63,913 nucleotides of DNA, taken from assembly GCA_964374035.1 (NCBI GenBank), contig CAYJWY010000001.1, positions 1 through 63,913 on the forward strand, read 5' to 3'. The stretch is from CALRGL01 sp964374035. GTDB taxonomy: Bacteria > Patescibacteriota > Patescibacteriia > UBA9934 > GWF2-40-263. The translations under genes and the position numbers were made by a program. Positions 41,853 to 50,898 of the stretch are shown here, piece after piece. A model generated the notes under the pieces. It was not told where the DNA came from, made no database searches, and saw nothing but the letters and a program-made list of their open reading frames with translations. Within the stretch, counting starts at the first letter, position 1, and the number at the start of each line of letters is the position of its first letter.

Positions 41853-42236
41853 TCAACGGATCTGGGTGGTAATCGATAGCAATGGTGTCTCGATAAATTG
41901 ATAGACGATCGTCACCTGCACAAGAAGCAGTGCCCAAACAACAATCTGAAACGAGAGCTTTCTACGTTTGTGTCGAAGCACGTAGATGGCCGCAAGCATG
42001 CCAAGCGAACCGCCAAAAAACGTCATGATATAGAGGGATCGCTCTGAGATGCGTCTGTCCCCTGTTCTCGCCTGCACTTTGTCGACAAGCATGACGAGAA
42101 AGGTTGCCATTGTGAGGGCGATGAACACACACAACCAAAACGGGAAGTCGACGAACCAAACAAATCCAATAGACAAGACAATCGCGATGATGGCCCAGAG
42201 GAGGAGGCCTTGTTGGTCTGCTTTTCTAAGTAACAT
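41853..42236 (-). CDS. DUF1294 small membrane protein
   Basis: A 127-residue protein with four predicted membrane segments. The family marks are VDKVQARTGDRRISERSL between TM2 and TM3, GGSLGMLAA, and the basic LRHKRRKLSFQ loop before TM4. Function is not known. It follows the secA terminator and has a good -10-like tatact sequence upstream (42245-42250, minus strand). Confidence 0.85.
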   Translation of the reverse strand: MLLRKADQQGLLLWAIIAIVLSIGFVWFVDFPFWLCVFIALTMATFLVMLVDKVQARTGDRRISERSLYIMTFFGGSLGMLAAIYVLRHKRRKLSFQIVVWALLLVQVTIVYQFIETPLLSITTQIR

Positions 42237-42253
42237 TGGTGAAAGTATATCAC

Positions 42254-42275
42254 AAAACCGCCTGAGGGCGGTTTT
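42254..42275. terminator. Terminator of secA
   Basis: The perfect stem aaaaccgcc/ggcggtttt with loop tgag, followed on the minus strand by tttgtg, lies just after the secA stop. An A/T-run on both sides allows two-way use. Confidence 0.85.
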
Positions 42276-42278
42276 GAT

Positions 42279-45113
42279 TTAAGCGCCGTGGCATTTTTTG
42301 AATTTTTTTCCACTTCCGCATGGGCATGGTTCGTTGCGACCCGCCTTCGCTGGGGCTTTGGCGGGCGAGCCTGCTTTTTCGCTTACCGCACCTCCCTTGA
42401 ACCCCCCTTGAGAAAGCTGGAGCTTCGTTTCTCCCTTGTCCGCTCCAGCCATCACAACGCCAGTTCGACTCAAAAGAGACGTGTTTAACTCCGCCTGGAC
42501 GTTCATATCCACGGCGTGATGGGCGTACTTGAAGAATGTGTAGGCGATTTCTTGGTTGATGGAACTGAGGAGCGTCTGGAAGATATTGAAGCCTTCGCGT
42601 TTGTATTCGATGAGTGGATCGCGTTGGCCGTAACCTTGTAGGCCAATGCCGGTGCGAAGGGCGCGCATCGCCTCGAGGTGGTCGATCCAGAGCATGTCGA
42701 TCGCGCGCAGGATAACGGCTTTTTCGACGAGATGGAGGTCTTTGATTTCTGGGAGGGACTGCGTGAGTTTGTCGTATTGCTCCGTGATCACAGACATGAT
42801 CGCTTCGATCAGCTGTGTACGACCCTGCGCAAGCGACTGTTTGTCGTGTGAAACGTTGATCGAAAGTTCTTCAATCTGTTTGCGTTGTTGCTGAGAAAAT
42901 GCAACGATCGTCTGCATGGTCTGAAGAATTTCTGCGATGTTCCAGGTTGTGTTCACGGTTGATGATGTTGTGTCATTTTTGTGTTCAACAAATTCACCGG
43001 TGTGAAACAGAACAACTTGTTCAACTTCTCCTTCGATGATATCGAGGATGCGCATGCGTAAATCCTCGGGGTCATCCGTAAAGGTTGTTAAAACTTCAAG
43101 ACGCCGCGCGTAGATCACTTCGCGGTGTTTGTTCAAGACATCATCGTATTCCAAGATGTGTTTGCGCGAATCGAAGTGGTGGCCTTCCACGCGCATCTGC
43201 GCCTTTTCGACGGCTCCTGTAATCATCTTATTTTCGATCGGCATCTCGTCGGGAATCCCCAGGCGATCCATGAGGCCGCGTGTGCGATCGGAGCCGAAGA
43301 TACGCATGAGGTCGTCCTCCATCGAGATGTAAAACTGCGTGAGACCCGGATCACCTTGTCGACCGGAGCGGCCGCGAAGCTGGTTGTCGATGCGGCGTGA
43401 TTCGTGACGCTCCGTGCCGATCACATAGAGTCCGCCGAGGTCCTTCACGCGTTTCTCTTCCTCGGGATTCGTCGGATTTCCACCCAGCTTAATATCAACA
43501 CCGCGGCCTGCCATGTTGGTTGCAAGCGTCACGGCACCAACACGGCCCGCTTGAGCGATGATCTCGGCCTCGCGTTCATGATTTTTCGCATTCAAAATTT
43601 CATGTCGCACACCGGCGTTGTCAAGCAACGTATGCAGGAGTTCGTTCTTTTCAACCGACGCCGTACCAATCAAAACCGGCTGACCTCGCTCACTGGCCGC
43701 TTTCACTTCTTCGATCACTGAGAGGTATTTCCCTTTCTCATTTTTAAAAATCTTATCGCCTCGATCTATGCGCGTGACCGGTTGGTTCGTGGGAATTTCA
43801 ACGACTTCGAGCTGATAAATCTTGGAAAACTCCTCGGCTTCTGTCGATGCCGTACCCGTCATGCCGGCGAGCTTTTCGTACATCCGAAACAAATTTTGAA
43901 ACGTAATGGTCCCGAGTGTTTGGCTCTCGCGTTGGATTTCCACCTTTTCTTTTGCTTCGATCGCTTGGTGAATGCCTTCGGAGAATCGTCGACCAGGCAT
44001 AAGACGGCCCGTAAACTCATCGACGATGATCACCTCACCATCTTTGACGATATAGTGGACGTCCTTGTGATAGTTCGCGCGTGCGCGAAGCGCTGTGTCT
44101 GCGTAGCGCTGGTACTGGCCTTGTTCGATCGCGTACAGGTTGTCGATACCCAGAGCTTTCTCGATGCGATCGATACCGGATTCCGACAGCGTCGCTGTTC
44201 GCATCTTCTCATCGACATTGAAGTCTTCATGTTCTTTGAGCGTATTTGCGATGTCGGCAAATCGATAATAGAGATCATTCGATTTTTCCGCCGGCGCGGA
44301 AATAATGAGCGGTGTACGAGCCTCGTCGATCAAGATGGAATCGATTTCGTCGATGATGGCGTATGGCATACCACGCATCACGGTTTGATCAACGTCGGAC
44401 GCCATGTTGTCACGCAAGTAATCGAAACCGAACTGATTGTTGGTGCCATACGTAATGTCAGCGGCGAAGGATTCGCGACGACTGCAAGGTCGAAGAAATT
44501 CGTCGTGGATTTGGAACGATTCGGTTCCTAGTTCCTCTTCGTTTGCAGTCGCGACCCCCTCTAACTCCCCCTTGGCAAGGGGGAGAACAGGCTTCGTGTG
44601 ACTTGTTCGATACGATGGATCGTAAAGATAACTATCGAACTGTTGAATACAACCTACGCTTAGGCCGAGGAAATGAAAAATCTGTCCCATCCAGACGCAA
44701 TCGCGCTTTGCCAAATAATCGTTTACGGTGACGAGGTGTGCGCCTTTGGCGCTCAGAGCATTTGTATAAAGGGCAAGCGTCGAAGTCAACGTCTTTCCTT
44801 CGCCCGTACGCATTTCCGCGATCTGTCCTCGATGCAAAATGAGTCCGCCGATCAATTGAACATCGAAGTGTCGCTGATTGATTGTTCGTTTGGCGGCTTC
44901 ACGCACAACCGCGAAGGCTTCGTGAAGAACAGCGTCAACGGTCTCCCCTGCTTCGAGCCGTTTTTTAAACTCCAAGGTTTTCGCCTTGAGTTCATCGTCG
45001 ACGAGCTTGGAAATGTTTGGTTCAAACGCATTGATCTTTGAAACTTCCTTTTGAAGTTCGGTTAACAACCGCTTGTTTGGATCGCCAAAGAGAATCTTTA
45101 GAACCTTGCTCAT
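42279..45113 (-). CDS. secA: Protein translocase ATPase SecA
   Basis: Drives proteins through SecYEG. The 944-residue protein has Walker A MRTGEGKT (101-108), the helicase motifs (DITYGTNNQFGFDYLRDN, IDEIDSILIDEARTPL, NMAGRGVDIKLGG) and the C-terminal zinc site CPCGSGKKFKKCHG. An insert near residues 170-206, between the YDPSY and the LRPCSRRE motif, partly comes from a palindromic repeat (44553-44594) and translates to KPVLPLAKGELEG. A second Gly/Lys-rich repeat-like stretch (QLSQGGFKGG) lies before the zinc site. The start at 45113 has no clear ribosome site. Confidence 0.97.
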   Translation of the reverse strand: MSKVLKILFGDPNKRLLTELQKEVSKINAFEPNISKLVDDELKAKTLEFKKRLEAGETVDAVLHEAFAVVREAAKRTINQRHFDVQLIGGLILHRGQIAEMRTGEGKTLTSTLALYTNALSAKGAHLVTVNDYLAKRDCVWMGQIFHFLGLSVGCIQQFDSYLYDPSYRTSHTKPVLPLAKGELEGVATANEEELGTESFQIHDEFLRPCSRRESFAADITYGTNNQFGFDYLRDNMASDVDQTVMRGMPYAIIDEIDSILIDEARTPLIISAPAEKSNDLYYRFADIANTLKEHEDFNVDEKMRTATLSESGIDRIEKALGIDNLYAIEQGQYQRYADTALRARANYHKDVHYIVKDGEVIIVDEFTGRLMPGRRFSEGIHQAIEAKEKVEIQRESQTLGTITFQNLFRMYEKLAGMTGTASTEAEEFSKIYQLEVVEIPTNQPVTRIDRGDKIFKNEKGKYLSVIEEVKAASERGQPVLIGTASVEKNELLHTLLDNAGVRHEILNAKNHEREAEIIAQAGRVGAVTLATNMAGRGVDIKLGGNPTNPEEEKRVKDLGGLYVIGTERHESRRIDNQLRGRSGRQGDPGLTQFYISMEDDLMRIFGSDRTRGLMDRLGIPDEMPIENKMITGAVEKAQMRVEGHHFDSRKHILEYDDVLNKHREVIYARRLEVLTTFTDDPEDLRMRILDIIEGEVEQVVLFHTGEFVEHKNDTTSSTVNTTWNIAEILQTMQTIVAFSQQQRKQIEELSINVSHDKQSLAQGRTQLIEAIMSVITEQYDKLTQSLPEIKDLHLVEKAVILRAIDMLWIDHLEAMRALRTGIGLQGYGQRDPLIEYKREGFNIFQTLLSSINQEIAYTFFKYAHHAVDMNVQAELNTSLLSRTGVVMAGADKGETKLQLSQGGFKGGAVSEKAGSPAKAPAKAGRNEPCPCGSGKKFKKCHGA
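44553..44594. repeat. Palindromic repeat inside secA
   Basis: The stem ctcccccttggc/gcaagggggag is a near-perfect palindrome, preceded by ccctctaa. It is in frame and encodes PVLPLAKGELEG in an insert region of SecA. The same kind of sequence is found as an intergenic repeat in many bacteria (established knowledge, no search run). Confidence 0.7.
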
Positions 45114-45157
45114 ATGACGGGCATTGTTACGGATTTCTCCTAATTAATCAAGAATCG

Positions 45158-45178
45158 AAAACCGGGTTTCCCCGGTTT
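45158..45178 (-). terminator. Terminator of hpf
   Basis: Stem aaaccggg/cccggttt with loop tttc lies 20 bases after the hpf stop; the minus strand then reads ttttcgattctt. Confidence 0.7.
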
Positions 45179-45197
45179 GTATGTTCAGCTGTGTGAC

Positions 45198-45542
45198 TTA
45201 TTCTTTGTCTGGTCGTTGTCCACGATGTCGATCAATGAGTTTTCCTTTATGTTCATTCAGCTGACGCCTTAGATGATCACGTGCGTTATCGATGGCCGCA
45301 TAAAGATCCTCCGCCTCCTCCACAACTCTGAGCGTTGCCCCTGGAATCGCCAACTGCATTTCTGCACGATAATAGGGACCCTTGGAATGATGTTTAGACG
45401 ACTTTCCAACATCGACCTTCATTTCATCAGATGGATCAAAATCACCGCATAATTTTTTTAACGATTCGACTCGATCTTCTACATGAGCACGAATCGCGTC
45501 TGTGAGTTCGATGTTCGTCGCCTTGAGCATGGTGATGCGCAT
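45198..45542 (-). CDS. hpf: Ribosome hibernation promoting factor, short form
   Basis: Binds the small subunit decoding centre in resting cells. The 114-residue protein has the HPF/RaiA fold: MRITMLKATNIELTDAIRAH, VEDRVESLKKLCG, PYYRAEMQLAIPG and LYAAIDNARDHLRRQL. The C-terminal dimerisation domain of long HPF is missing. It lies just upstream of secA and is followed by a terminator. Confidence 0.95.
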   Translation of the reverse strand: MRITMLKATNIELTDAIRAHVEDRVESLKKLCGDFDPSDEMKVDVGKSSKHHSKGPYYRAEMQLAIPGATLRVVEEAEDLYAAIDNARDHLRRQLNEHKGKLIDRHRGQRPDKE

Positions 45543-45553
45543 AGGTGTGGTTG

Positions 45554-46516
45554 TTAATTGCAGATGTATTGTACCTCTTCTTGAAGTTGAACACCAAATG
45601 TATTGCGGATGCGTGTTTTGATCACACTGATCACTTGCAGGACCTCGTCCGCTGTGGCATGACCACGATTCACAAGAAAATTTGCGTGTTTGTCACTGAC
45701 TTGTGCGTCCCCGATCCTGAGGCCTTTCAAATCCGCATGGTCGATGAGCCAGCCCGCCGGCAGACGACGAGCTGTGCTCATCTCTATAGGTATATCGAGT
45801 AACATTGCGAGTCGTTGCAGTTCCTCATCTGAGTGCACTTCGTAATTTTTAAACAAACAGCCGGCAGAACCTGCGTCGAGAGGTTGCGAGGATTTGCGCG
45901 AGGCTAGTTTTTCGTCGAGATCTTTGAGAAGCGACGGCGAGTCACCGGGCTCAAACATGAACGTGGCCGCGATGACAATGTCGTTGTTATGTTTGATCAT
46001 CGACTCACGATAGGCAAACTTGAGTTCGCTCGCAGGAACAGTGACGACGTCCCCGTTTCGAAACACCTCGACCTCGACAAGATGATCGCGCGTCTCACCG
46101 CCAAAGCAACCCGCGTTTCCACGCACGGCCCCACCGATCGTTCCCGGAAGCGAGATCGCCCACGTGAACCCGGCGAGACCGGCTTTTGCGGTTATTCGAG
46201 CCAGTCCGGCGGATAAAACGCCCGCTTCGGCTCGTACGCGGTTTCCATTGATGGTGACCTCTCGCAGTGCCATCTTGATCGCAAGGCCGTCAAAGCCGTG
46301 GTCGCTCACAAGCATGTTTGAGCCTCCACCGAAAACAAAAACCTTGGCACCGTTCTGCACGGCGGTCGAAACCGCAAACTTCAATTCGTCGACAGATTTT
46401 ACTTCAACAAAAAACTTCGCCGGTCCGCCGATGCGAAAATTCGTGTACTTGCTCATAGGTTCCTCAAGTTTGAGGCGGTCGCCGAAAATTTCTTTCAGCG
46501 TGGTTTCTATCGTCAT
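45554..46516 (-). CDS. murB: UDP-N-acetylenolpyruvoylglucosamine reductase
   Basis: Makes UDP-N-acetylmuramic acid using NADPH and FAD. The 320-residue protein has the FAD-binding parts TNFRIGGPAKFFVEV and FVFGGGSNMLV, LPGTIGGAVRGNAGCFG, FAYRESMI and the catalytic-type Ser in SAGCLFKNY. Three alternating domains are complete and the length matches the family. It overlaps murC by four bases and is thus coupled to it. Confidence 0.96.
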   Translation of the reverse strand: MTIETTLKEIFGDRLKLEEPMSKYTNFRIGGPAKFFVEVKSVDELKFAVSTAVQNGAKVFVFGGGSNMLVSDHGFDGLAIKMALREVTINGNRVRAEAGVLSAGLARITAKAGLAGFTWAISLPGTIGGAVRGNAGCFGGETRDHLVEVEVFRNGDVVTVPASELKFAYRESMIKHNNDIVIAATFMFEPGDSPSLLKDLDEKLASRKSSQPLDAGSAGCLFKNYEVHSDEELQRLAMLLDIPIEMSTARRLPAGWLIDHADLKGLRIGDAQVSDKHANFLVNRGHATADEVLQVISVIKTRIRNTFGVQLQEEVQYICN

Positions 46517-47910
46517 ACAAGTTTTCTTGCGAGCTCATCGATATCGCCAGCGCCCATCACAATAAGCACATCGTTGTTTACAACCGTCTTTCGAATGAGC
46601 GTCTCTGCCTCAAAGAGATCTTTGGCAAACACGGCATAGTCGAGACCGACGGCCGCGACTAAATCTCGCGACGAAACTGCTTGATCTTCGTTGCGCCCTG
46701 CCACGTCGTAGACTTCAGCGATGATGATTGGGATGTTGAGCTTCGAGAAAACATCGACAAATTCATTGAACAACTTTTTTGTTCGAGCGTGCTGGTGTGG
46801 TTGATAACACAAGACAATTCTTCGATCTGGATAAAACTCTTTCGCCGCCTGAACCGTCGCGGCGATTGCCGTGGGATGATGGCCGTAGTCGGAAATAACG
46901 TCGATGCCATTGAACGAGCCGACATGCTCGAAGCGTCTCCAAATTCCTCTAAACGATTCGAGCGCCTGCTTACACGTCGCAAATGGAATACCAAGCTCCA
47001 TCGCCGTTGCGATCGCGGCGAGGGCATTGTGTCGATTGTATTGTCCCGGGATCTGCAACGCAATCGATCCGATCGGCTGGTCGCCGTTTTCTTTACGATA
47101 CACGTTATTGCCTGTGGGCGACCATCCCCCTTTGCCTGGCTTCGGAGGGACTGGAAGCGAGGGTCGCTCCTCCGGCTCGATGCGGTATTGTGCGGTTGCA
47201 TCTGTTCCAAAGGTAATTGATCGTTCTGTGACTAGCATCTTCGACTGCGGGTCGTCGATATTTAAGACCACGAGGCCGTTGCCTGAGAGTCGATCGATGA
47301 ACTCCTTAAACGTGTTACGAACATGATCGATGTCTCGATAAAAATCCGGGTGGTCCATCTCGATGTTTGTGAGAACAATCGATTCGGGGTGAAGGTTGAG
47401 AATGTTTGCTTGGTATTCGCAACCTTCCACAACGAAGAATCGGCTGTTACCGATGCGAATATTCCCATCGGGAAACGACGGAACAAGCGAACCCACAAGA
47501 ATCGTTGGATCATATCCTGCCGCCTCAAGGATCAAGCCGAGCATCGCCGTGGTCGTCGACTTTCCGTGTGTGCCAGTGACGACAATCGTGGAAAACTGTT
47601 TCGTATATTCGCCAAGCGCCTCGGCATACGAGCGTTCAACAATCCCCTGTTCTTTGGCAAATCGTCGCTCCTCATTTGATTCGGGAACCGCGGAAGAATA
47701 AATGACAAGGTCAGTCCTCACATCGACATACTCGCCGTGATGTCCGTGCGCAATGACAACGCCGCGACGTTGTAGGTCTTGTGTGATCGGACTTTCGACG
47801 AGATCTGAGCCTGTGATCGTTTTGCCTTGTGCAAGCAAAAGCTTCGCGAGGCCGGACATCCCAATGCCGCCGATCCCAATGAAGTGCACGTGTGTGACGT
47901 TGTCTAACAT
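46513..47910 (-). CDS. murC: UDP-N-acetylmuramate-L-alanine ligase
   Basis: Adds L-Ala to UDP-MurNAc. The 465-residue Mur ligase has the N-terminal VHFIGIGGIGMSGLAKLL (UDP-binding), the ATP loop TGTHGKSTTTAML, FVVEGCEYQ, NIEMDHPDF and the C-terminal DYGHHPTAIAATVQA. A Pro/Gly-rich segment (RPSLPVPPKPGKGG, about residues 249-270) interrupts the central domain and looks repeat-derived. ATG at 47910 is used; a GTG two codons upstream is possible. It is followed by murB. Confidence 0.96.
   Translation of the reverse strand: MLDNVTHVHFIGIGGIGMSGLAKLLLAQGKTITGSDLVESPITQDLQRRGVVIAHGHHGEYVDVRTDLVIYSSAVPESNEERRFAKEQGIVERSYAEALGEYTKQFSTIVVTGTHGKSTTTAMLGLILEAAGYDPTILVGSLVPSFPDGNIRIGNSRFFVVEGCEYQANILNLHPESIVLTNIEMDHPDFYRDIDHVRNTFKEFIDRLSGNGLVVLNIDDPQSKMLVTERSITFGTDATAQYRIEPEERPSLPVPPKPGKGGWSPTGNNVYRKENGDQPIGSIALQIPGQYNRHNALAAIATAMELGIPFATCKQALESFRGIWRRFEHVGSFNGIDVISDYGHHPTAIAATVQAAKEFYPDRRIVLCYQPHQHARTKKLFNEFVDVFSKLNIPIIIAEVYDVAGRNEDQAVSSRDLVAAVGLDYAVFAKDLFEAETLIRKTVVNNDVLIVMGAGDIDELARKLV
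47101..47166. repeat. Possible repeat-derived insert in murC
   Basis: A pyrimidine/purine-biased stretch (accatccccctttgcctggc and following) forms an imperfect palindrome and encodes PSLPVPPKPGKGGWSPTG in a loop of MurC. The palindrome is weak, so origin from a repeat is uncertain. Confidence 0.4.
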
Positions 47911-47958
47911 ACGCACAGATACGTTAGCGCATCTTGGGCAAAAGAAAAAGCCGAACGT

Positions 47959-49230
47959 TTAGAGTTCAGCGGAGATGGTGTGCAAGTGGCTTTGGTCGTA
48001 CGTGGTCAAAATCGTGCGATCGTTCACGGAGTTGTAGCGCACCACATTGCCACTCCATGTGAGATTCCACGCGAAGACAACGGGTGTGTGACGAGCGTTG
48101 TAAACGTAGGGCGTGAAGAGACCTCGATCCAGAACCAGTCGTGCGGCAATACAGCCCAGGTCATCGATCAGGAAGTCTACGAGATCGCCGTCTTCGAGCA
48201 ACATGGATTGCTTGCTCGCAACGATCGCGGGGACGCCTCCTTGCTCAAGAGGCAGAAGATAGGCACCGACATGTTCTTCACCGGGCGACCAGCGAAGATC
48301 TTCGACCCGTAGGGAAAATGCACCCTGGCAGATCACATGTCCGTTGAGAAAAAGTGTTCGCGTGATGCGACCATCCTGGGTGCGTCGTGCCAGGTAGGCA
48401 ATCGACCTTGCTTGGGGGGATTGCCACACACACTCGAGCTGACCGTCGATCTTCTCGACGTCGAAGAGATGATCGAGCTCGCCGTAGGAGACAAGACGTG
48501 ACGCTTTTTCACCCGAGAGGCATAGAACTTGAAGTTGATAGGTGCGCACGCTTGCAATGGGAAGCTCCCCTGGAAGCACGGCAATGGGAACGGGTACGAG
48601 ATCGTCGATGCCGTTGTATCCCACCAGATAGCGATAGTACCGTTCACCGATCTTCTGCAGTAACTGCACACCACCCTGGTCGAGTGGCGCCACAACGGTG
48701 TCGTAGTTGATATCCAACGTACCACACGGCGTGATTGCGCGAAACGGGGCGGGCTCATCTTGATCGCAACGCCCCTTGATGATGAGTGCCGTTCCACTGC
48801 GACCGATCTCAAGCACGATGTCGAGACGATCCACGAGTAGACACGCAGACTCGGTCAATCGATACACACCCTTGAGAAAATCTCCCATCGGCTTGCCCCA
48901 GACAAGCACGCTGTCATCGCACACATCCAGAACGCGCGTTCCAATCGCCTCGAAGACCATGGGAACCAGACGCATGGCACTGTGTGTGAGCGTCTCACCT
49001 GCGGGCCCATTGGATTGAATCACGACGACGCGTTTACCGTCGGCCGACGCGGTGATTTGTTTGCCGGCCACGAGATCACTGAGTCGTTCAGGTGAGGCTG
49101 AACTGGGAAGTTCAAAGATGACATCTTCCGCGCCATGATAAAATTTCGTTTTGCGCTCACGATCCTCTTCACCATCCTGACGCAACGATGTTTCGACGAC
49201 GAGCCCTGAAGACGCATTGCGTGCATGCAT
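47959..49230 (-). CDS. Unknown 423-residue beta-rich protein
   Basis: I recognise no family. The sequence is rich in short beta strands with repeated units of about 40 residues ending in Trp/Leu patterns (LRWSPGEEHVGAYLL, VWQSPQARSIAYLAR), which suggests a beta-propeller like TolB/WD40-type proteins. There is no signal peptide or membrane segment. It has its own strong promoter (49282-49310), a palindrome over the -10 box and an aagga ribosome site before ATG, so it is probably a regulated single gene between murC and glyA. Confidence 0.7.
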   Translation of the reverse strand: MHARNASSGLVVETSLRQDGEEDRERKTKFYHGAEDVIFELPSSASPERLSDLVAGKQITASADGKRVVVIQSNGPAGETLTHSAMRLVPMVFEAIGTRVLDVCDDSVLVWGKPMGDFLKGVYRLTESACLLVDRLDIVLEIGRSGTALIIKGRCDQDEPAPFRAITPCGTLDINYDTVVAPLDQGGVQLLQKIGERYYRYLVGYNGIDDLVPVPIAVLPGELPIASVRTYQLQVLCLSGEKASRLVSYGELDHLFDVEKIDGQLECVWQSPQARSIAYLARRTQDGRITRTLFLNGHVICQGAFSLRVEDLRWSPGEEHVGAYLLPLEQGGVPAIVASKQSMLLEDGDLVDFLIDDLGCIAARLVLDRGLFTPYVYNARHTPVVFAWNLTWSGNVVRYNSVNDRTILTTYDQSHLHTISAEL

Positions 49231-49272
49231 TGTCCTTAACCTTCCTGTGAAACGAACGACACGAGAGAAACG

Positions 49273-49285
49273 TGTTGAGTCAACA
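49273..49285. promoter_or_regulatory. Candidate operator palindrome
   Basis: The perfect palindrome tgttga-g-tcaaca overlaps the -10 box of the 423-residue gene's promoter. A regulator bound here would block RNA polymerase. No regulator is identified. Confidence 0.4.
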
Positions 49286-49310
49286 TAGCGATTTTTTCAC
49301 TCGTTGTCAA
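49282..49310 (-). promoter_or_regulatory. Promoter of the 423-residue gene
   Basis: On the minus strand, a perfect -35 ttgaca (49305-49310) and -10 tatgtt (49282-49287) are exactly 17 bases apart. Start of transcription is expected near 49275. Confidence 0.65.
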
Positions 49311-49408
49311 CGCCTCCACGCTCCAGTAAACTATGAACAGATTTTTCGAAACCATCTATGTTGTGATACGCAATTTCAAGCCTTTTTTAACCATTTCACA
49401 ACAATCTT

Positions 49409-50692
49409 ATGATTCTTTCAGCATGTGATCCTGAAATTGCGAACGCCCTTAATCATGAACTTGAACGAGAACAGACCGGTTTGGAAATGATCCCCAGTGA
49501 AAACTTTGTCTCGCGGGCAACGCTTGCGGCGCTCGGTTCTATCGGAACGAACAAATATTCAGAGGGATATCCAGGTATGCGTTATTACGGCGGATGCGAA
49601 TGGGTGGATGCTATTGAAAATCTAGCTCGCGATCGCGCAAAAGCCTTGTTCGGTGTCACACATGCAAACGTCCAGCCAGCGTCGGGATGTGCGGCAAACA
49701 TCGCTGCGATGTTTGCCCTGCTCGAACCGGGTGACACCCTCATGGGCATGAATCTGTTTTACGGTGGCCACATGACACACGGACTTCCGGTAAATTTTTC
49801 TGGACGATATTACAAATCTGTCCAATATACATCGACCGAGGATGGATACATGGATTTTGATCAGATGCTTTCACTTGCGCTCGAGCACAAACCAAAACTG
49901 ATTATCGTTGGAGCAACAGCCTATCCTCGTCTCATTGATTGGCAAAAAGCGCGAGAGGTTGCCGATCGCGTGGGTTCTTTTCTCATGGCCGATATCGCTC
50001 ACATCGCGGGGCTTATCGTCTCTGGCGATCACCCTTCTCCCGTAGGAATAGCGGACATTATCACAACAACAACACATAAGACCCTTCGTGGACCGCGAGG
50101 TGCGATGATTCTGTGCAACGGAAATCCATCAACGCCACTGAAAAAAGTGGAGGTGTCGCGTGAAAACATTCCAACACTCGTGGATCGAGCGATCATTCCT
50201 GGACTACAAGGAGGACCGCACAATCATCAAACCGCCGCGATCGCCGTTGCTCTCAAAGAAGCCGCGCAACCCGACTTCAAAGAATATGGTCATCAAATTG
50301 TTCGCAATGCAAAAAAACTTGCGGAGGTGTTGATGTCGCATGGATTCAACCTGGTCACGGGTGGAACGGACAATCACTTGATGGTCGTGAACCTGACAAA
50401 CAAAAACGTGTCGGGAAAACAGGCGGAGTTTGCCTTGGGTCTCGCCGGGATCACGGTCAACAAAAACACGGTTCCCTTTGAGCCACGAACACCATTTGAT
50501 CCCTCGGGCATCCGCCTTGGAACACCTGCACTCACAAGTCGAGGGATGAAAGAGGAAGATATGAAAACCGTTGGTGATTGGATTGATCGAGCGATCACAC
50601 ATGCGACAGACGAAACAACCCTGAAAACAATTCGCACAGAAATCGAAGAATTCACCAAACAATTTCCTCTGTATGAAAATCTCCACTACTAG
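49409..50692 (+). CDS. glyA: Serine hydroxymethyltransferase
   Basis: Converts serine and tetrahydrofolate to glycine and methylene-tetrahydrofolate. The 427-residue PLP enzyme has the start LNHELEREQTGLEMIPSEN, NKYSEGYPGMRYYGG, and the PLP lysine in TTTTHKTLRGPRGAM. The length is typical. The ATG at 49409 has no ribosome site. FolD follows about 200 bases later on the same strand, giving a one-carbon unit. Confidence 0.97.
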   Translation: MILSACDPEIANALNHELEREQTGLEMIPSENFVSRATLAALGSIGTNKYSEGYPGMRYYGGCEWVDAIENLARDRAKALFGVTHANVQPASGCAANIAAMFALLEPGDTLMGMNLFYGGHMTHGLPVNFSGRYYKSVQYTSTEDGYMDFDQMLSLALEHKPKLIIVGATAYPRLIDWQKAREVADRVGSFLMADIAHIAGLIVSGDHPSPVGIADIITTTTHKTLRGPRGAMILCNGNPSTPLKKVEVSRENIPTLVDRAIIPGLQGGPHNHQTAAIAVALKEAAQPDFKEYGHQIVRNAKKLAEVLMSHGFNLVTGGTDNHLMVVNLTNKNVSGKQAEFALGLAGITVNKNTVPFEPRTPFDPSGIRLGTPALTSRGMKEEDMKTVGDWIDRAITHATDETTLKTIRTEIEEFTKQFPLYENLHY

Positions 50693-50712
50693 CTCGTAAG
50701 CCGGTTACGAGC
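50692..50712 (+). repeat. Hairpin at the glyA stop codon
   Basis: Arms gctcgtaa (50692-50699) and ttacgagc (50705-50712) surround gccgg. There is no T-run, so it is probably a repeat or mRNA end structure rather than a terminator. Confidence 0.45.
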
Positions 50713-50817
50713 AGGATTGCATAGCTGTTTTCATTGACATGTGCGTTGAAACTGGATTTTCTTCAGGCTCACCTGTTCTCGTGTCAAGCGGGAAACTTTG
50801 ATCTAAAACGTATTCTA

Positions 50818-50855
50818 CTGGCTACCTGGTTGCTGATCGGCAACCAGGTAGCCAG
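50818..50855. repeat. Perfect palindrome upstream of folD
   Basis: Arms ctggctacctggttgc and gcaaccaggtagccag (16 bases, perfect) flank the loop tgatcg. The core cctggttgc...gcaaccagg is shared with the palindrome inside the RlmD-like gene (24862-24904). Confidence 0.85.
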
Positions 50856-50898
50856 AAACGTTGATCTCTGGCTTGTTCGTTGCTATGCTTGCCAGACT

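Noticed and set aside
43782..44531. Open frame of 249 codons opposite secA
   Set aside because: It mirrors the conserved helicase motifs of SecA on the other strand and shows no protein family features.
50734..50898. 55-codon N-terminal extension of FolD
   Set aside because: It would be encoded mainly by the perfect palindrome and lacks similarity to FolD. The ATG at 50899 gives the usual start.
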